From: Collinsella sp.
GTDB lineage: Bacteria > Actinomycetota > Coriobacteriia > Coriobacteriales > Coriobacteriaceae
Assembly: GCA_019419505.1 (NCBI GenBank)
Contig: DXZS01000023.1
Coordinates: 1 to 40,396, forward strand
Reading direction: 5' to 3'
DNA length: 40,396 bases
Positions 30,576-38,912 of this stretch are shown here, in pieces. The first letter of the stretch is position 1, and every line of letters starts with the position of its first letter. The translations under genes and the position numbers were made by a program. The notes under the pieces are model-generated. The model was given only the letters and a program-made list of their open reading frames with translations, made no database searches and was not told where the DNA came from.

Positions 30576-32722
30576 TTGCGGCGTCCGCCGCCGTTGGCGC
30601 CCTGCCGCCCCTGGGCCGCGCGGTTGCGGCCGGCGGTGTTCTGCGCACGCGACATGCCGCCGTGCCCCTTACTGCCCTTGGGCCCCTTGCCAGCGCCGCC
30701 ACCATGCGGTTTGCCGCCCTTCTTGCTAGTGCCGTGTCCGCCGCTGGCCGATGTCTCGCCCGGGCGCGGGGGCACGGGGCGAATCAGGCAATGCTTGGTG
30801 TAGCCAATCAGATCGCGGCGGCCGGCCTTCTCCAGCGCCTCGCGCACGAGCTTGTAGTTCTCGGGCTTGCGGTATTGGATGAGCGCACGCTGCATGGCCT
30901 TCTCGTGTGGGTCGCGTGCCACGTAGATCGGCTTCATGGTGCGTGGGTCCACGCCGGTGTAGTACATGCAGGTCGACATGGTGGACGGCGTGGGGTAGAA
31001 GTCCTGCACCTGCTCGGGCATGTAGCCCATGTCGCGCACGGCTTCGGCAAGGTCCACGGCTTCCTTCATCGTCGAGCCGGGGTGGCTCGAGATCAGATAT
31101 GGCACTACGTACTGCTTGAGTCCGTATTCACGGTTCAAGCGCTCAAATTTGCGACAGAATGCATCGTAGACGGCGCGGCTCGGCTTGCCCATTACGGAGA
31201 GCACCGCGTCGCTCACGTGCTCGGGCGCTACGCGCAGCTGGCCCGAGACGTGATGCTCCAGCAGCTCGCGCAAAAACTCGTCCGAGGTGTCGGCCATGGT
31301 GTAGTCAAAGCGGATGCCGCTGCGGACGAAGACCTTCTTGACGCCCGGCAACTGGCGCAGGTCGCGCAACAGCTGCGTGTAGCCGCTCTCGTCGACCACC
31401 ATGTTCTTGCACACGCTCGGCCACAGGCAACGCTTGTTCTTGCACACGCCGTGTTTGAGCTGCTTGTCGCAGGCCGGGCGGCTAAAGTTGGCCGTCGGTC
31501 CGCCCACGTCGTTGATGTAGCCCTTAAACTCGGGATCGCGTGTGAGCAGCTCGGCCTCGCGCATGATCGAGTCGTGGCTGCGCATCTGCAGCACGCGGCC
31601 CTGGTGGAAGGTGAGCGCGCAAAACGAGCACTCGCCAAAGCAGCCGCGGTTGGAGCTAATGGAAAACTTGATCTCGGCAAACGCCGGCACGCCGCCTGCC
31701 GCGTCATAGTCGGGATGCCAGTCGCGTGCATAGGGGAGCTCGGCGACTTCGTCCATCTCGTCGGTGGTGAGCGTCGCCGACGGCGGGTTCTGTACCACAT
31801 AGACGCTGTTGGGGTAGGGCTCTACCAGGCGATGTCCGGTGATGGGATCCATGTTCTGCTGCTGCACATTAAAGCTGCGCGCGTAGTTGAGCTTGTCGGC
31901 GGTAAGGTCGTCCCAGCTGGGCAGCAGGTCGTAGTCGTAGACCTCGTCGAGCGAGCTGGTGCGGTAGACGGTGCCGTTGATGTAGGTGATCTGGTCGACG
32001 GGCAGCCCGGCATCGAGCGCGTCGGCGATCTCGACAATCGCGTGCTCGCCCATGCCGTAGATGAGGATGTCGGCGCCCGAGTCGAGCAGTACCGAACGCT
32101 TGAGCTTGTCCTGCCAGTAGTCGTAGTGGGCCAGACGGCGCAGGCTTGCCTCGATGCCGCCGATGATGATGGGGGCGTCCTTGAACGTCTGACGGATAAG
32201 GTTGCCGTAGACCGTGACGGCACGGTTGGGACGGTGCCCCTCCTCGCCACCAGGGGTATAGGCGTCGGTGTGGCGGCGGTGCTTGGTCACCGAATAGTGG
32301 TTGACCATGGAGTCCATGTTGCCGGCGCTGACGAGAAAGCCCAGGCGCGGCTCGCCGAGCACCGTGATGCTGGCGGGATCAGTCCAGTCGGGCTGGCAGA
32401 TAATGCCCACCTTGTAACCGTGTGCATCAAGGACGCGGCTGACGATGGCCATGCCAAAGCTGGGATGGTCCACGTAGGCATCGCCGCAGATGTAGACAAA
32501 GTCACACTGGTCCCAACCGCGCGCATCCATGTCGGCGCGGCTGACGGGGAGGAACTTGTCGCGGCCCGGACGCCAGGGGCGTGAGGACGCTGCCTGGGTG
32601 TGCGCGGCCCGGGTGGCAGGGGTGGCCGTGACCTGCGCCTTACCGCTGCGTTTTTGCTGCTGGCCGCGCTGGGTATGCTTGCCGTGCTGGTTGTGCTGAG
32701 CGTCCTGGGGCTTTTTTGCCAC
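30572..32722 (-). CDS. YgiQ-family radical SAM protein
   Basis: This 716-residue protein has the radical SAM cluster motif at Cys361, Cys365 and Cys368 (RGCFGECSFC), an N-terminal B12-binding-like region (YICGDAYVDHPSFG), and the C-terminal DUF3362-type region seen in YgiQ proteins. The last ~70 residues are rich in Gly, Lys and Arg and probably disordered. The function of YgiQ is not known to me. I chose GTG 32722 because GGAGG lies four bases before it; the frame extends to 32908 without a better start. It is divergent from the DUF1275 gene, with a perfect inverted repeat between them. Confidence 0.9.
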   Translation of the reverse strand: MAKKPQDAQHNQHGKHTQRGQQQKRSGKAQVTATPATRAAHTQAASSRPWRPGRDKFLPVSRADMDARGWDQCDFVYICGDAYVDHPSFGMAIVSRVLDAHGYKVGIICQPDWTDPASITVLGEPRLGFLVSAGNMDSMVNHYSVTKHRRHTDAYTPGGEEGHRPNRAVTVYGNLIRQTFKDAPIIIGGIEASLRRLAHYDYWQDKLKRSVLLDSGADILIYGMGEHAIVEIADALDAGLPVDQITYINGTVYRTSSLDEVYDYDLLPSWDDLTADKLNYARSFNVQQQNMDPITGHRLVEPYPNSVYVVQNPPSATLTTDEMDEVAELPYARDWHPDYDAAGGVPAFAEIKFSISSNRGCFGECSFCALTFHQGRVLQMRSHDSIMREAELLTRDPEFKGYINDVGGPTANFSRPACDKQLKHGVCKNKRCLWPSVCKNMVVDESGYTQLLRDLRQLPGVKKVFVRSGIRFDYTMADTSDEFLRELLEHHVSGQLRVAPEHVSDAVLSVMGKPSRAVYDAFCRKFERLNREYGLKQYVVPYLISSHPGSTMKEAVDLAEAVRDMGYMPEQVQDFYPTPSTMSTCMYYTGVDPRTMKPIYVARDPHEKAMQRALIQYRKPENYKLVREALEKAGRRDLIGYTKHCLIRPVPPRPGETSASGGHGTSKKGGKPHGGGAGKGPKGSKGHGGMSRAQNTAGRNRAAQGRQGANGGGRRN

Positions 32723-32760
32723 GATTCCTCCCATTGTTAGTATGCTGCACGTAATTGTAA

Positions 32761-32793
32761 CCAGTCTTTTTGGGACGGCGCCAAAAAGACTGG
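32761..32793. repeat. Perfect 13-bp inverted repeat between ygiQ and the DUF1275 gene
   Basis: CCAGTCTTTTTGG (32761-32773) and CCAAAAAGACTGG (32781-32793) flank GACGGCG. It lies 39 bp upstream of the ygiQ start in a 268-bp divergent region. No T tract follows on either strand, so an operator or a dispersed palindrome is more likely than a terminator. Confidence 0.7.
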
Positions 32794-32990
32794 TGGAGTA
32801 CATTGGCTGGCGGATCGGCGCGTCGATGCGGGTGTCGGCGCCTCTCCCGCCGTTTGTTTCCAGACTGTGTATCCCCGTGTCGAAGGGGCCGTCTCGCGCG
32901 CACGCCATGTTGTCAATGGGTTACAGTATGAACGGCGGCTATGTTTCCGCCAACGCACGAGAGGGTCGTCAACAAGGAGGATGCACGACG

Positions 32991-33710
32991 ATGCAGCGTG
33001 CCAAACAGATATCGGAGTCCATCGAACTGGGCATTATCCTGGCGCTCGCCGGCGGCTTTATGGATGTGTATTCGTACATTGGGCGCGACCATGTTTTCGC
33101 AAACGCGCAGACGGGCAACATCCTGCTTGTGGGCGTGAGCATCTCGGAGGGCAATTGGGCGCTCGCGGGACGCTATTTCTTCCCCGTGGTGTCGTTTGCC
33201 GTGGGCATTATGCTTGCCGACCTGGTACACGAGCGGTTTGGCAGCGTGATTCACTGGCGCCAGGTGACGGTGCTCTTTGAAGCCGTCATCTTGCTGGGCG
33301 TGAGCTTTATCCCCGGTGGCGATTTCAACCTGCTCGCCAACTGCCTTACCTCGTTTGCTTGCGGTATGCAGGTCGAGAGCTTCCGCAAGATTCATGGACA
33401 CGGCATCGCTACGACCATGTGCATCGGCAACTTGCGCAACGCCCTGCAAAACGTGGACGACTATATCATCACCCACAAGCGCGGCTTTTTGGAAAACGGC
33501 GCACTGTACTTTGGCGTGATCTTCACCTTTGTGTTTGGCGCCGTGCTGGGCAACTGGTGTATTGAGCGCATGGGCCTGCACGCCATTGCGGTGGCGAGCG
33601 TGCTGCTGTTTATCGCGTTTGCCATCATGTTTATCGACCGCGAACGCGACCTGCACAGGAAATGGGCCCGCATCATAGCTGACTGGCAGTCCACGAGTCT
33701 TAAGCGCTAA
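32991..33710 (+). CDS. YoaK/DUF1275-family membrane protein
   Basis: This 239-residue protein has six or seven hydrophobic segments and the DUF1275 signatures near the start (GGFMDVYSYIG and FANAQTGNILLVG). Family function is unestablished; some members are annotated as permeases. The frame is open from 32742, but AAGGAGG (32974-32980) ten bases before ATG 32991, together with the family's usual length, sets the start. High-GC codon use, unlike the genes that follow, marks it as the last core gene before the AT-rich island. Confidence 0.85.
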   Translation: MQRAKQISESIELGIILALAGGFMDVYSYIGRDHVFANAQTGNILLVGVSISEGNWALAGRYFFPVVSFAVGIMLADLVHERFGSVIHWRQVTVLFEAVILLGVSFIPGGDFNLLANCLTSFACGMQVESFRKIHGHGIATTMCIGNLRNALQNVDDYIITHKRGFLENGALYFGVIFTFVFGAVLGNWCIERMGLHAIAVASVLLFIAFAIMFIDRERDLHRKWARIIADWQSTSLKR

Positions 33711-33820
33711 GGTGCATGTTTGTAATGACAAGATTTGACGTCAGCAAAGCGTGCGGCTTGAGGCTATAGAATAAAAATGCCATCTTTCTAGCTATAATTA
33801 TTAGTTGAGGGGATGGACAT

Positions 33821-35425
33821 ATGCCAGAGCTTTTTATTCAAAATAAGACGACAGTAATCAAGTTGATGGTGCTCTGCATTTTATCTGCCCTGGTGGAGCT
33901 GTCTGTTGTTAAAGCTGAATCGTTGATTATAGACTATGGCCTGCTTCGCTCTAATTATCGTAACGTTTTATACATTGGGTTAGGCCTGCTAGTATTGCTC
34001 TCAGTTGAGCTGGTGACAAACCTGTTCAGATCAAAATATGCGGAGCAATTGGCTTCCGATGGCGCTAACTGCTTCTATAGATTGCTTGCCCGCCGTGCTT
34101 TAGAGCGGCCCTTAGTTTTAGCAAAAGACAGTGACTACCTGTTATCGCGCATTGAAGAGGCTGGGAACCTACAGCCGATGATTGGAATATTTACAACTGC
34201 GTTTCTTCCGTGCCTAGTGACGGGTTTGGCATCGTTTGTGGCGCTATCTAATATCTCTTTGTTGCTTTTGATCCCTGTTTGTGTTTCGGCATTGTTTATT
34301 TCGCTTCTATATCCGTTCGCTCTTAGTAAGCTATCGACTAAGAGCGAAAAGGCATTGGAGGCCCAGGCGAGGGGTTCTGCTTATTTAGCCCAGCTAATAA
34401 ATTGTCGACTTTACATTCGAATTTCTCGTTCAATTAACTTGGAATTACTTCGCTATAAAAAGATGCTTAAAGCCTGCAGGAACTCTCGAGTTGAGGAGAG
34501 TGTCTTTGCGAGATTGGCAACTGAAATAGTTAACGCTGGCAACATCATTACTGGCTTGCTTTCAGTTCTGCTGCTTATTTTCCTTGTGTTAAAGCGCGGG
34601 CTGACGGTCGGGATTGCGGTGCAGAGTTATCAACTTGTGCTTCTATGCTATTCTCCTTTTCCTCTTGTTCTGAATTGTTGGGCTCAGCTTCAGCCGTCGT
34701 TTAGGTCGTTGCGCCGTGTCTTGGAATTACGTCGTCTTTTGGAAGCTGGAAAACCTAATTTGATATGCTTCGATCACGCTGATCGAATTAGTTGGAAAGG
34801 AATCAGTCTCTCGTTTTCGTCGAGCGAAACTAATGAGAGGATAACAATTCCAGATTGCACGATACAGGCACCTTGTCTGGTTTTAGTAAGCGGCCCTAAT
34901 GCATGTGGCAAATCTTCATTTCTGGAAGTATTGAATGGATTATTGTCGCCAGTTGCCGGCAGACTGTGTGTTAATGAGTCTACTGTCATTTTCGATGGCT
35001 TGACTTTAATCCAGCTACCCTGCGCAACTATGCCGCAAAGACATTTGATAATGGGGAGAACTTTCAGGAAGGCTCTTTACTATGGTCTTGTAGATATTGA
35101 CTCTGAAAAACTCATCTATCTTTTGAAGGGTTTTAGCCTCGATAAATTATTTGAAGCCAATCCCATCATTGGAACTAGGGGACACAATTTGTCTGGCGGA
35201 GAACTGGCTTCTCTATTACTTTGTAGGGCCTTTCTGAGCAGCTATTCTATTATTATTTTGGATGAGCCTTGCAACAATTTAGATAATGCTTCGATATCCT
35301 TTTTGAAGGCGGTGGTTGCACAGGAGATGAAAGAGCGTATCGTCATCATTGCGGATCATGGACATGGTTTTGAACAATTTGCAGACTATGTAATACAGTT
35401 TCAGGAGCCAGAAAAAACTATCTAG
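33821..35425 (+). CDS. ABC transporter, fused permease and ATPase, probable peptide exporter
   Basis: This 534-residue half-transporter has about six membrane segments in the first ~300 residues and an ATPase domain with Walker A GPNACGKS (358-365), signature LSGGE (457-461), Walker B IIILDEP and H-loop ADHGH. There is no N-terminal C39 peptidase domain, so it would not cut a double-glycine leader. A GGGG stretch before the ATG and a TATAAT at 33793-33798 give a plausible start and promoter. Codon use is AT-rich, as in the RiPP genes it faces, and it ends 34 bp from the end of that operon. Export of the modified peptide is the natural role, by position. Self-resistance is an alternative. Confidence 0.85.
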   Translation: MPELFIQNKTTVIKLMVLCILSALVELSVVKAESLIIDYGLLRSNYRNVLYIGLGLLVLLSVELVTNLFRSKYAEQLASDGANCFYRLLARRALERPLVLAKDSDYLLSRIEEAGNLQPMIGIFTTAFLPCLVTGLASFVALSNISLLLLIPVCVSALFISLLYPFALSKLSTKSEKALEAQARGSAYLAQLINCRLYIRISRSINLELLRYKKMLKACRNSRVEESVFARLATEIVNAGNIITGLLSVLLLIFLVLKRGLTVGIAVQSYQLVLLCYSPFPLVLNCWAQLQPSFRSLRRVLELRRLLEAGKPNLICFDHADRISWKGISLSFSSSETNERITIPDCTIQAPCLVLVSGPNACGKSSFLEVLNGLLSPVAGRLCVNESTVIFDGLTLIQLPCATMPQRHLIMGRTFRKALYYGLVDIDSEKLIYLLKGFSLDKLFEANPIIGTRGHNLSGGELASLLLCRAFLSSYSIIILDEPCNNLDNASISFLKAVVAQEMKERIVIIADHGHGFEQFADYVIQFQEPEKTI

Positions 35426-35459
35426 CTCCTGAACGTTGCTACCAACTGCTATTTGCGAG

Positions 35460-35999
35460 TTATTCGAGATGCTCTTCAATGCGAGCTCTAAGAAGGGCAA
35501 TGGCTGTGGGTATGCCAATTGCGGCAGCTAATTCGGCTTTATCCAAAACCTGTATGCTAAAGCACGATTGTTTATCACATTGAAGAACGGTAACTGAAGA
35601 TACCCTCACTTCCCGTTGGCTGAATATATCGTAATCTCCAAAAAGGAAGTTACCTTTTATTGAGTAATTCGGTATGTTCGTTATGCACTTCATCTCAAGT
35701 CTGTTTAGGCCATAATCGAACACCGCAACTTCCTTATGTTCGATGACGAGCGCAACCCTGGGCATGTTACTAAAGCCACCGTCGACGACAGTAAAGAGCT
35801 TTTCATTTGTATCGTCATAAACGGTGTATTTAAGACTCAATAGCTGTCCTAGTGGACCCGTGAACCCATGTCTTTTGATGTTGAGGTTGTCTCCCGCTGG
35901 GTTGGTGAGAGCTAGAGCATGCGGATAAGGGTTACCTTCAATTGAGATTCGATATTCGTTTGTAGCTGTCTTGCTCGATTTAGGACCAGTAGCCACCAC
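35460..35999 (-). CDS. Unknown 179-residue protein of the RiPP operon, possible LURP-one/tubby-like fold
   Basis: I cannot name this protein with certainty. It is soluble and rich in predicted beta strands: LLSLKYTVYDDTNEKLFTVV, then EVAVFDYG, and a C-terminal helix after QVLDKAELAAAIGIP. The spacing of YxVYD, a turn, and a hydrophobic helix at the end recalls LURP-one-related (tubby-like) domains; this is a weak resemblance. It begins at GTG 35999, 20 bases inside the precursor gene, with GAGG nine bases upstream, so translation is probably coupled. It has no cysteine cluster or peptidase motif. It could be an immunity protein, a precursor-binding factor or a processing helper. Last gene of the operon. 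Confidence 0.65.
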   Translation of the reverse strand: MVATGPKSSKTATNEYRISIEGNPYPHALALTNPAGDNLNIKRHGFTGPLGQLLSLKYTVYDDTNEKLFTVVDGGFSNMPRVALVIEHKEVAVFDYGLNRLEMKCITNIPNYSIKGNFLFGDYDIFSQREVRVSSVTVLQCDKQSCFSIQVLDKAELAAAIGIPTAIALLRARIEEHLE

Positions 36000-36159
36000 G
36001 CGTCATCGCCTCAATCGCATTGGAACCGACTTCTGCTTCGTGCGGAGAATTACGCAGTACGTTGCAGTACATGCAGCTGCAATAACCGCATGGGCAATTT
36101 CTAATAAAATGAATGACGCTATTTACTGCATGCATGTTAAATGGTCGAATACTTCTCAT
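35980..36159 (-). CDS. Cysteine-rich RiPP precursor peptide (59 residues)
   Basis: This small gene encodes 59 residues, starting MRSIRPFNMH. Residues 21-33 are NCPCGYCSCMYCN: five cysteines spaced C-x-C-x2-C-x-C-x2-C. The tail ends MTRGGYWS. All five cysteines lie in this block. GGGAGG sits six bases before the ATG, one of the strongest ribosome-binding sites in the island. The gene overlaps the acyl-carrier-like gene before it by 23 bases and the gene after it by 20. A small Cys-rich peptide beside a SPASM radical SAM enzyme, a peptide-maturation protein and an exporter is the pattern of a thioether-type or otherwise modified RiPP. There is no double-glycine leader site. The nature of the modification is not known. 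Confidence 0.8.
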   Translation of the reverse strand: MRSIRPFNMHAVNSVIHFIRNCPCGYCSCMYCNVLRNSPHEAEVGSNAIEAMTRGGYWS

Positions 36160-36451
36160 GATTTGCCTCCCATTGTTCGATTGTTTCTGACTGTTCTATT
36201 ACCTTCTTCACCTCCTCAACACTGTTGAACCCTATGTTTTCAATCGACGAGTACTCAACGTAAACAGAAAACCTGCTTTCAAGAAAAATTAGCAGTCGAA
36301 CTAGATCCGATGAGGACAAGCTGAATGGGGAATTGGTCAATCGTTGATTTCTTAGATCTTGATCAAATTGAGCCAAATCCAAATCTCTAATATTGCTTAT
36401 TGCTTTTTCGATTTCTGCGTAGATGGTTTCATCTTTACAATATGCTGTCAT
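36137..36451 (-). CDS. Acyl-carrier-like protein of a peptide maturation system
   Basis: This 104-residue acidic, helical protein resembles an acyl carrier protein. The stretch LSSSDLVRLLIFLESRF aligns by eye with the DSLDTVELVMALEEEF region of ACPs. The serine that would carry phosphopantetheine is kept, but the usual Asp-Ser-Leu is Ser-Ser-Ser. I recall an acyl-carrier-related family (TIGR04069) in clostridial CcpM/Clo7bot cassettes, and this fits it in size and position. It starts by an ATGA overlap with the gene before it. Whether it carries an acyl group or acts only as a binding scaffold is open. Confidence 0.65.
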   Translation of the reverse strand: MTAYCKDETIYAEIEKAISNIRDLDLAQFDQDLRNQRLTNSPFSLSSSDLVRLLIFLESRFSVYVEYSSIENIGFNSVEEVKKVIEQSETIEQWEANHEKYSTI

Positions 36452-37461
36452 TTCAGTACCCCAAGATCGAAATCAAACAACTCGTCCTCGATTGTCTTGC
36501 AGCATAGTAATGATTCTTCTGGATCTAAGCTGGCTGAGAAACTGGGTATTCCTCTTAGTCGAAGTTCTCTTGCTGCTTGAATAGCTTTATCGCTAGATGA
36601 ATAGCTTATTTGAAATTCATGCGTCTCCAACCCCTCTGTGGCGTCAAGTACTTCGTTTGTAATTTCAAATTGAACTTTCTCTGCTTGCGTAAGTGTTTCA
36701 ATTACGGGCATGAGCCCTAGCATTATGTCGTAGTCGGCTATCGTGTATGGGATATTGATAATGGCTAAGTCAGGGCAGAAAGCTCGACATGCAGCAATCG
36801 ACCCCAATCCGTAATCTCCGAAAATGTGGTCGTTGTATTTCATAAGCACATTGGGCGTCTCTAATAGAGCTAGGTCGGATTTATCATTCTCAATGATGAG
36901 GTTGATCTGCTCATTCATTTTGATGACGGCAGATTGGCCGCCATCAAAACTAAGGGTGTTGCAGCCCCAGATTTCATTTAAAGGATTGAAGCTCAACGCA
37001 CATAGATTGGGATGGTGCTTTCTCATCTCGCTAACGATGCTACTGAACGTTATTGTTGAATTGGCGGGTGTATATAGATTCCCGACAACAATTTTTGGTA
37101 TCAGGGCTAATTCCTGCATGTCGCTTTTGCTAGACTCGATTTGTTCAGCGGCGAGTTGGCTGACAACCGTCTTATTTACAGAATGAGCGTAGGTTTCAGC
37201 GTGTTTACTAAATTCTACGAGTCCTGCGGCGCTTTCTTTCGTCGATAAAACGACAACCAGGTCTGATTCATCGATTGTCGTTACATAGTTAATTCGATTT
37301 CTTATGCCAATTTCTTTGCAATTCACAAGGTTGGCGACATCTAGGCCGTCCGGTAGAATGCCGCATGGCGTTGATACCCGGATATTGTAGCCATTTCCTA
37401 GCAATCCAATCAGAAGAGGATAGTCAGCTCTTGTGAAAGATATAAGTCCGATTGTCTTCAT
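36448..37461 (-). CDS. Peptide maturation system protein, TIGR04066-like
   Basis: This 337-residue protein starts MKTIGLISFTRADYPLLIGL, a Rossmann-like strand-loop-helix, and contains further alternating strands and helices (YVTTIDESDLVVVLST; LDATEGLETHEFQISY). It has no classical P-loop or cluster-binding cysteine set. I recognise it from memory as resembling TIGR04066, a family found only beside CcpM-type radical SAM enzymes; biochemical function is unknown. It starts five bases after the maturase stop codon and overlaps the next gene by four. The C-terminal half includes an odd Cys pair (LLCCKTIEDE). A role in shaping or presenting the precursor is inferred. Confidence 0.6.
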   Translation of the reverse strand: MKTIGLISFTRADYPLLIGLLGNGYNIRVSTPCGILPDGLDVANLVNCKEIGIRNRINYVTTIDESDLVVVLSTKESAAGLVEFSKHAETYAHSVNKTVVSQLAAEQIESSKSDMQELALIPKIVVGNLYTPANSTITFSSIVSEMRKHHPNLCALSFNPLNEIWGCNTLSFDGGQSAVIKMNEQINLIIENDKSDLALLETPNVLMKYNDHIFGDYGLGSIAACRAFCPDLAIINIPYTIADYDIMLGLMPVIETLTQAEKVQFEITNEVLDATEGLETHEFQISYSSSDKAIQAARELRLRGIPSFSASLDPEESLLCCKTIEDELFDFDLGVLK

Positions 37462-37466
37462 GATTT

Positions 37467-38894
37467 TTATCGCTTGTTCCTTTTTAGAGCTGTTGCAATG
37501 GACACTTCATGTCTATGAAGCTCAAAGCGAAGTATTTTCTGATTAAGTCGGTCAAAGGCAATTCGTTTTGAATTGTCGCATGCTGTTCGCTTGTAATCAG
37601 GGCTTATTACTCCTTCGCAATCTGCGCTTTTTATGCATTGGGTGCACAGCTGAAATGCCCAACATTTTTTACATGAATCGCTGGTCAGCTTTGAAACATT
37701 GATTATCTTTTCAATTTGACCTAAATCAAATCCTGAATCCAATGTGCCGATATACATTTCCTTCGTTGTTTCGCTGACCCTTTCGCAAGGAAGAAGCGCT
37801 CCTGCTGTTGTCACAAATAGACGCGTAACCCCTGGTTCGCATGGGCCACCGGGTATAGCTTTTGCTGGGATGTTCGAAGGTGCAAATCGCTTTATGTTTT
37901 GGTTGTTGTTTGCAAGCGTATATGAAGCGAGCCTATCGTTGCGGTTTCCTTTTTCGATTTTGCGCTCATCCATAATTCTTGCTTTAAATAAGGCGTAATT
38001 TAGCTGACTTGAGAACTCGTCATTGTAGGGGGCGATACGTCCGTTGCGTTCCAGGTAGTTGAATTGAACATCGCAATCTTCGATATCTTTATCATTTATA
38101 AAGGAAGAGACTGTTTTATAGATGTTGTTCGTGTCGACTACGGCATTAAAATGAACATATTTGTTGCGTTCAGGATGGCTGTCTAAAACCATATGAACAT
38201 TGTCTATAACTGTTTGGTATGAGGACTTGCCATTAGCGTAATGCCTAGACTTATCGTGGATTTGCTGCGGCCCGTCAAGACTGATTAACAAATAGAATTC
38301 ATGCCCAGAATCGAAGAAGAATTTAACCATTTCTTCAGATAAAAGAGAGCAATTAGTTGTAATTCGAAATGAGATGTGTTTTCCTTCAAATACCTGCTCT
38401 GCATATTGAGTAATTAGCTTAATTTCATTAAATCGAAGGAGAGGTTCTCCTCCATAAAATGCTACGACCGGGTTTGAGTTGTCGATCGAGTGCATCTTAA
38501 AGAATTCGATTGCATGTTTTGCCGTCGAAATGGACATGGAGTTATGACTGTGGGCTCTGTTGTATGAGGAGTTTCCGGAATAGATACAGTAATCACATCG
38601 GAAGTTACAAGATTGAGTCAGCTGAAGGGTTAGCATCCGTATATTTCTTTCCAGCTTAACTTTCAAAAGGTCAATTGATGGATAAGCGATATCCTGCAAT
38701 GGCGAATCGCAGCAGTAGCCACATGATTGTAGTAACTGGAATTCTTGGTCTGATTTACAGGAGGCGTGGCAAACTTTGCCTGCTTGGACTTCTGAGATGT
38801 AATTGAAGAGATCTTTGCTTACTGCAAGTATCTCGTTTCGATTGGCATCATAAATGTAGTGGCCCAAGAGGGTCTTTATAGGTAGAACTAACAT
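37467..38894 (-). CDS. SPASM radical SAM peptide maturase, CcpM-like
   Basis: This protein (475 residues from ATG 38894) is a radical SAM enzyme with C-x3-C-x2-C as SCNFRCDYC, the GGEP motif (AFYGGEPLLR), and a C-terminal SPASM-type region with eight cysteines (GGPCEPG, LLPCERVS, CKKCWAFQLCTQC, DC and AC). The N-terminal ~90 residues hold five more cysteines (KVCHASC, SCGYCC) and may bind the precursor. PCERVS and CWAF match the CcpM family (TIGR04068) as I remember it. I prefer ATG 38894, with AGAGG eight bases upstream, over ATG 38912, which has none. First gene of the operon, with a good promoter and an inverted repeat just upstream. It probably installs thioether or related links on the precursor cysteines. 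Confidence 0.85.
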   Translation of the reverse strand: MLVLPIKTLLGHYIYDANRNEILAVSKDLFNYISEVQAGKVCHASCKSDQEFQLLQSCGYCCDSPLQDIAYPSIDLLKVKLERNIRMLTLQLTQSCNFRCDYCIYSGNSSYNRAHSHNSMSISTAKHAIEFFKMHSIDNSNPVVAFYGGEPLLRFNEIKLITQYAEQVFEGKHISFRITTNCSLLSEEMVKFFFDSGHEFYLLISLDGPQQIHDKSRHYANGKSSYQTVIDNVHMVLDSHPERNKYVHFNAVVDTNNIYKTVSSFINDKDIEDCDVQFNYLERNGRIAPYNDEFSSQLNYALFKARIMDERKIEKGNRNDRLASYTLANNNQNIKRFAPSNIPAKAIPGGPCEPGVTRLFVTTAGALLPCERVSETTKEMYIGTLDSGFDLGQIEKIINVSKLTSDSCKKCWAFQLCTQCIKSADCEGVISPDYKRTACDNSKRIAFDRLNQKILRFELHRHEVSIATALKRNKR

Positions 38895-38912
38895 CTCTAC
38901 CGCCTCTTTCAT

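Noticed and set aside
30539..32584. 681-residue plus-strand frame opposite ygiQ
   Set aside because: Antisense shadow; YgiQ shows the radical SAM motif and a ribosome-binding site.
35402..35431. CAGGAGC/GCTCCTG hairpin at the end of the ABC exporter gene
   Set aside because: The pairing is real but short, without a T tract after it on either strand, so I did not call a terminator.
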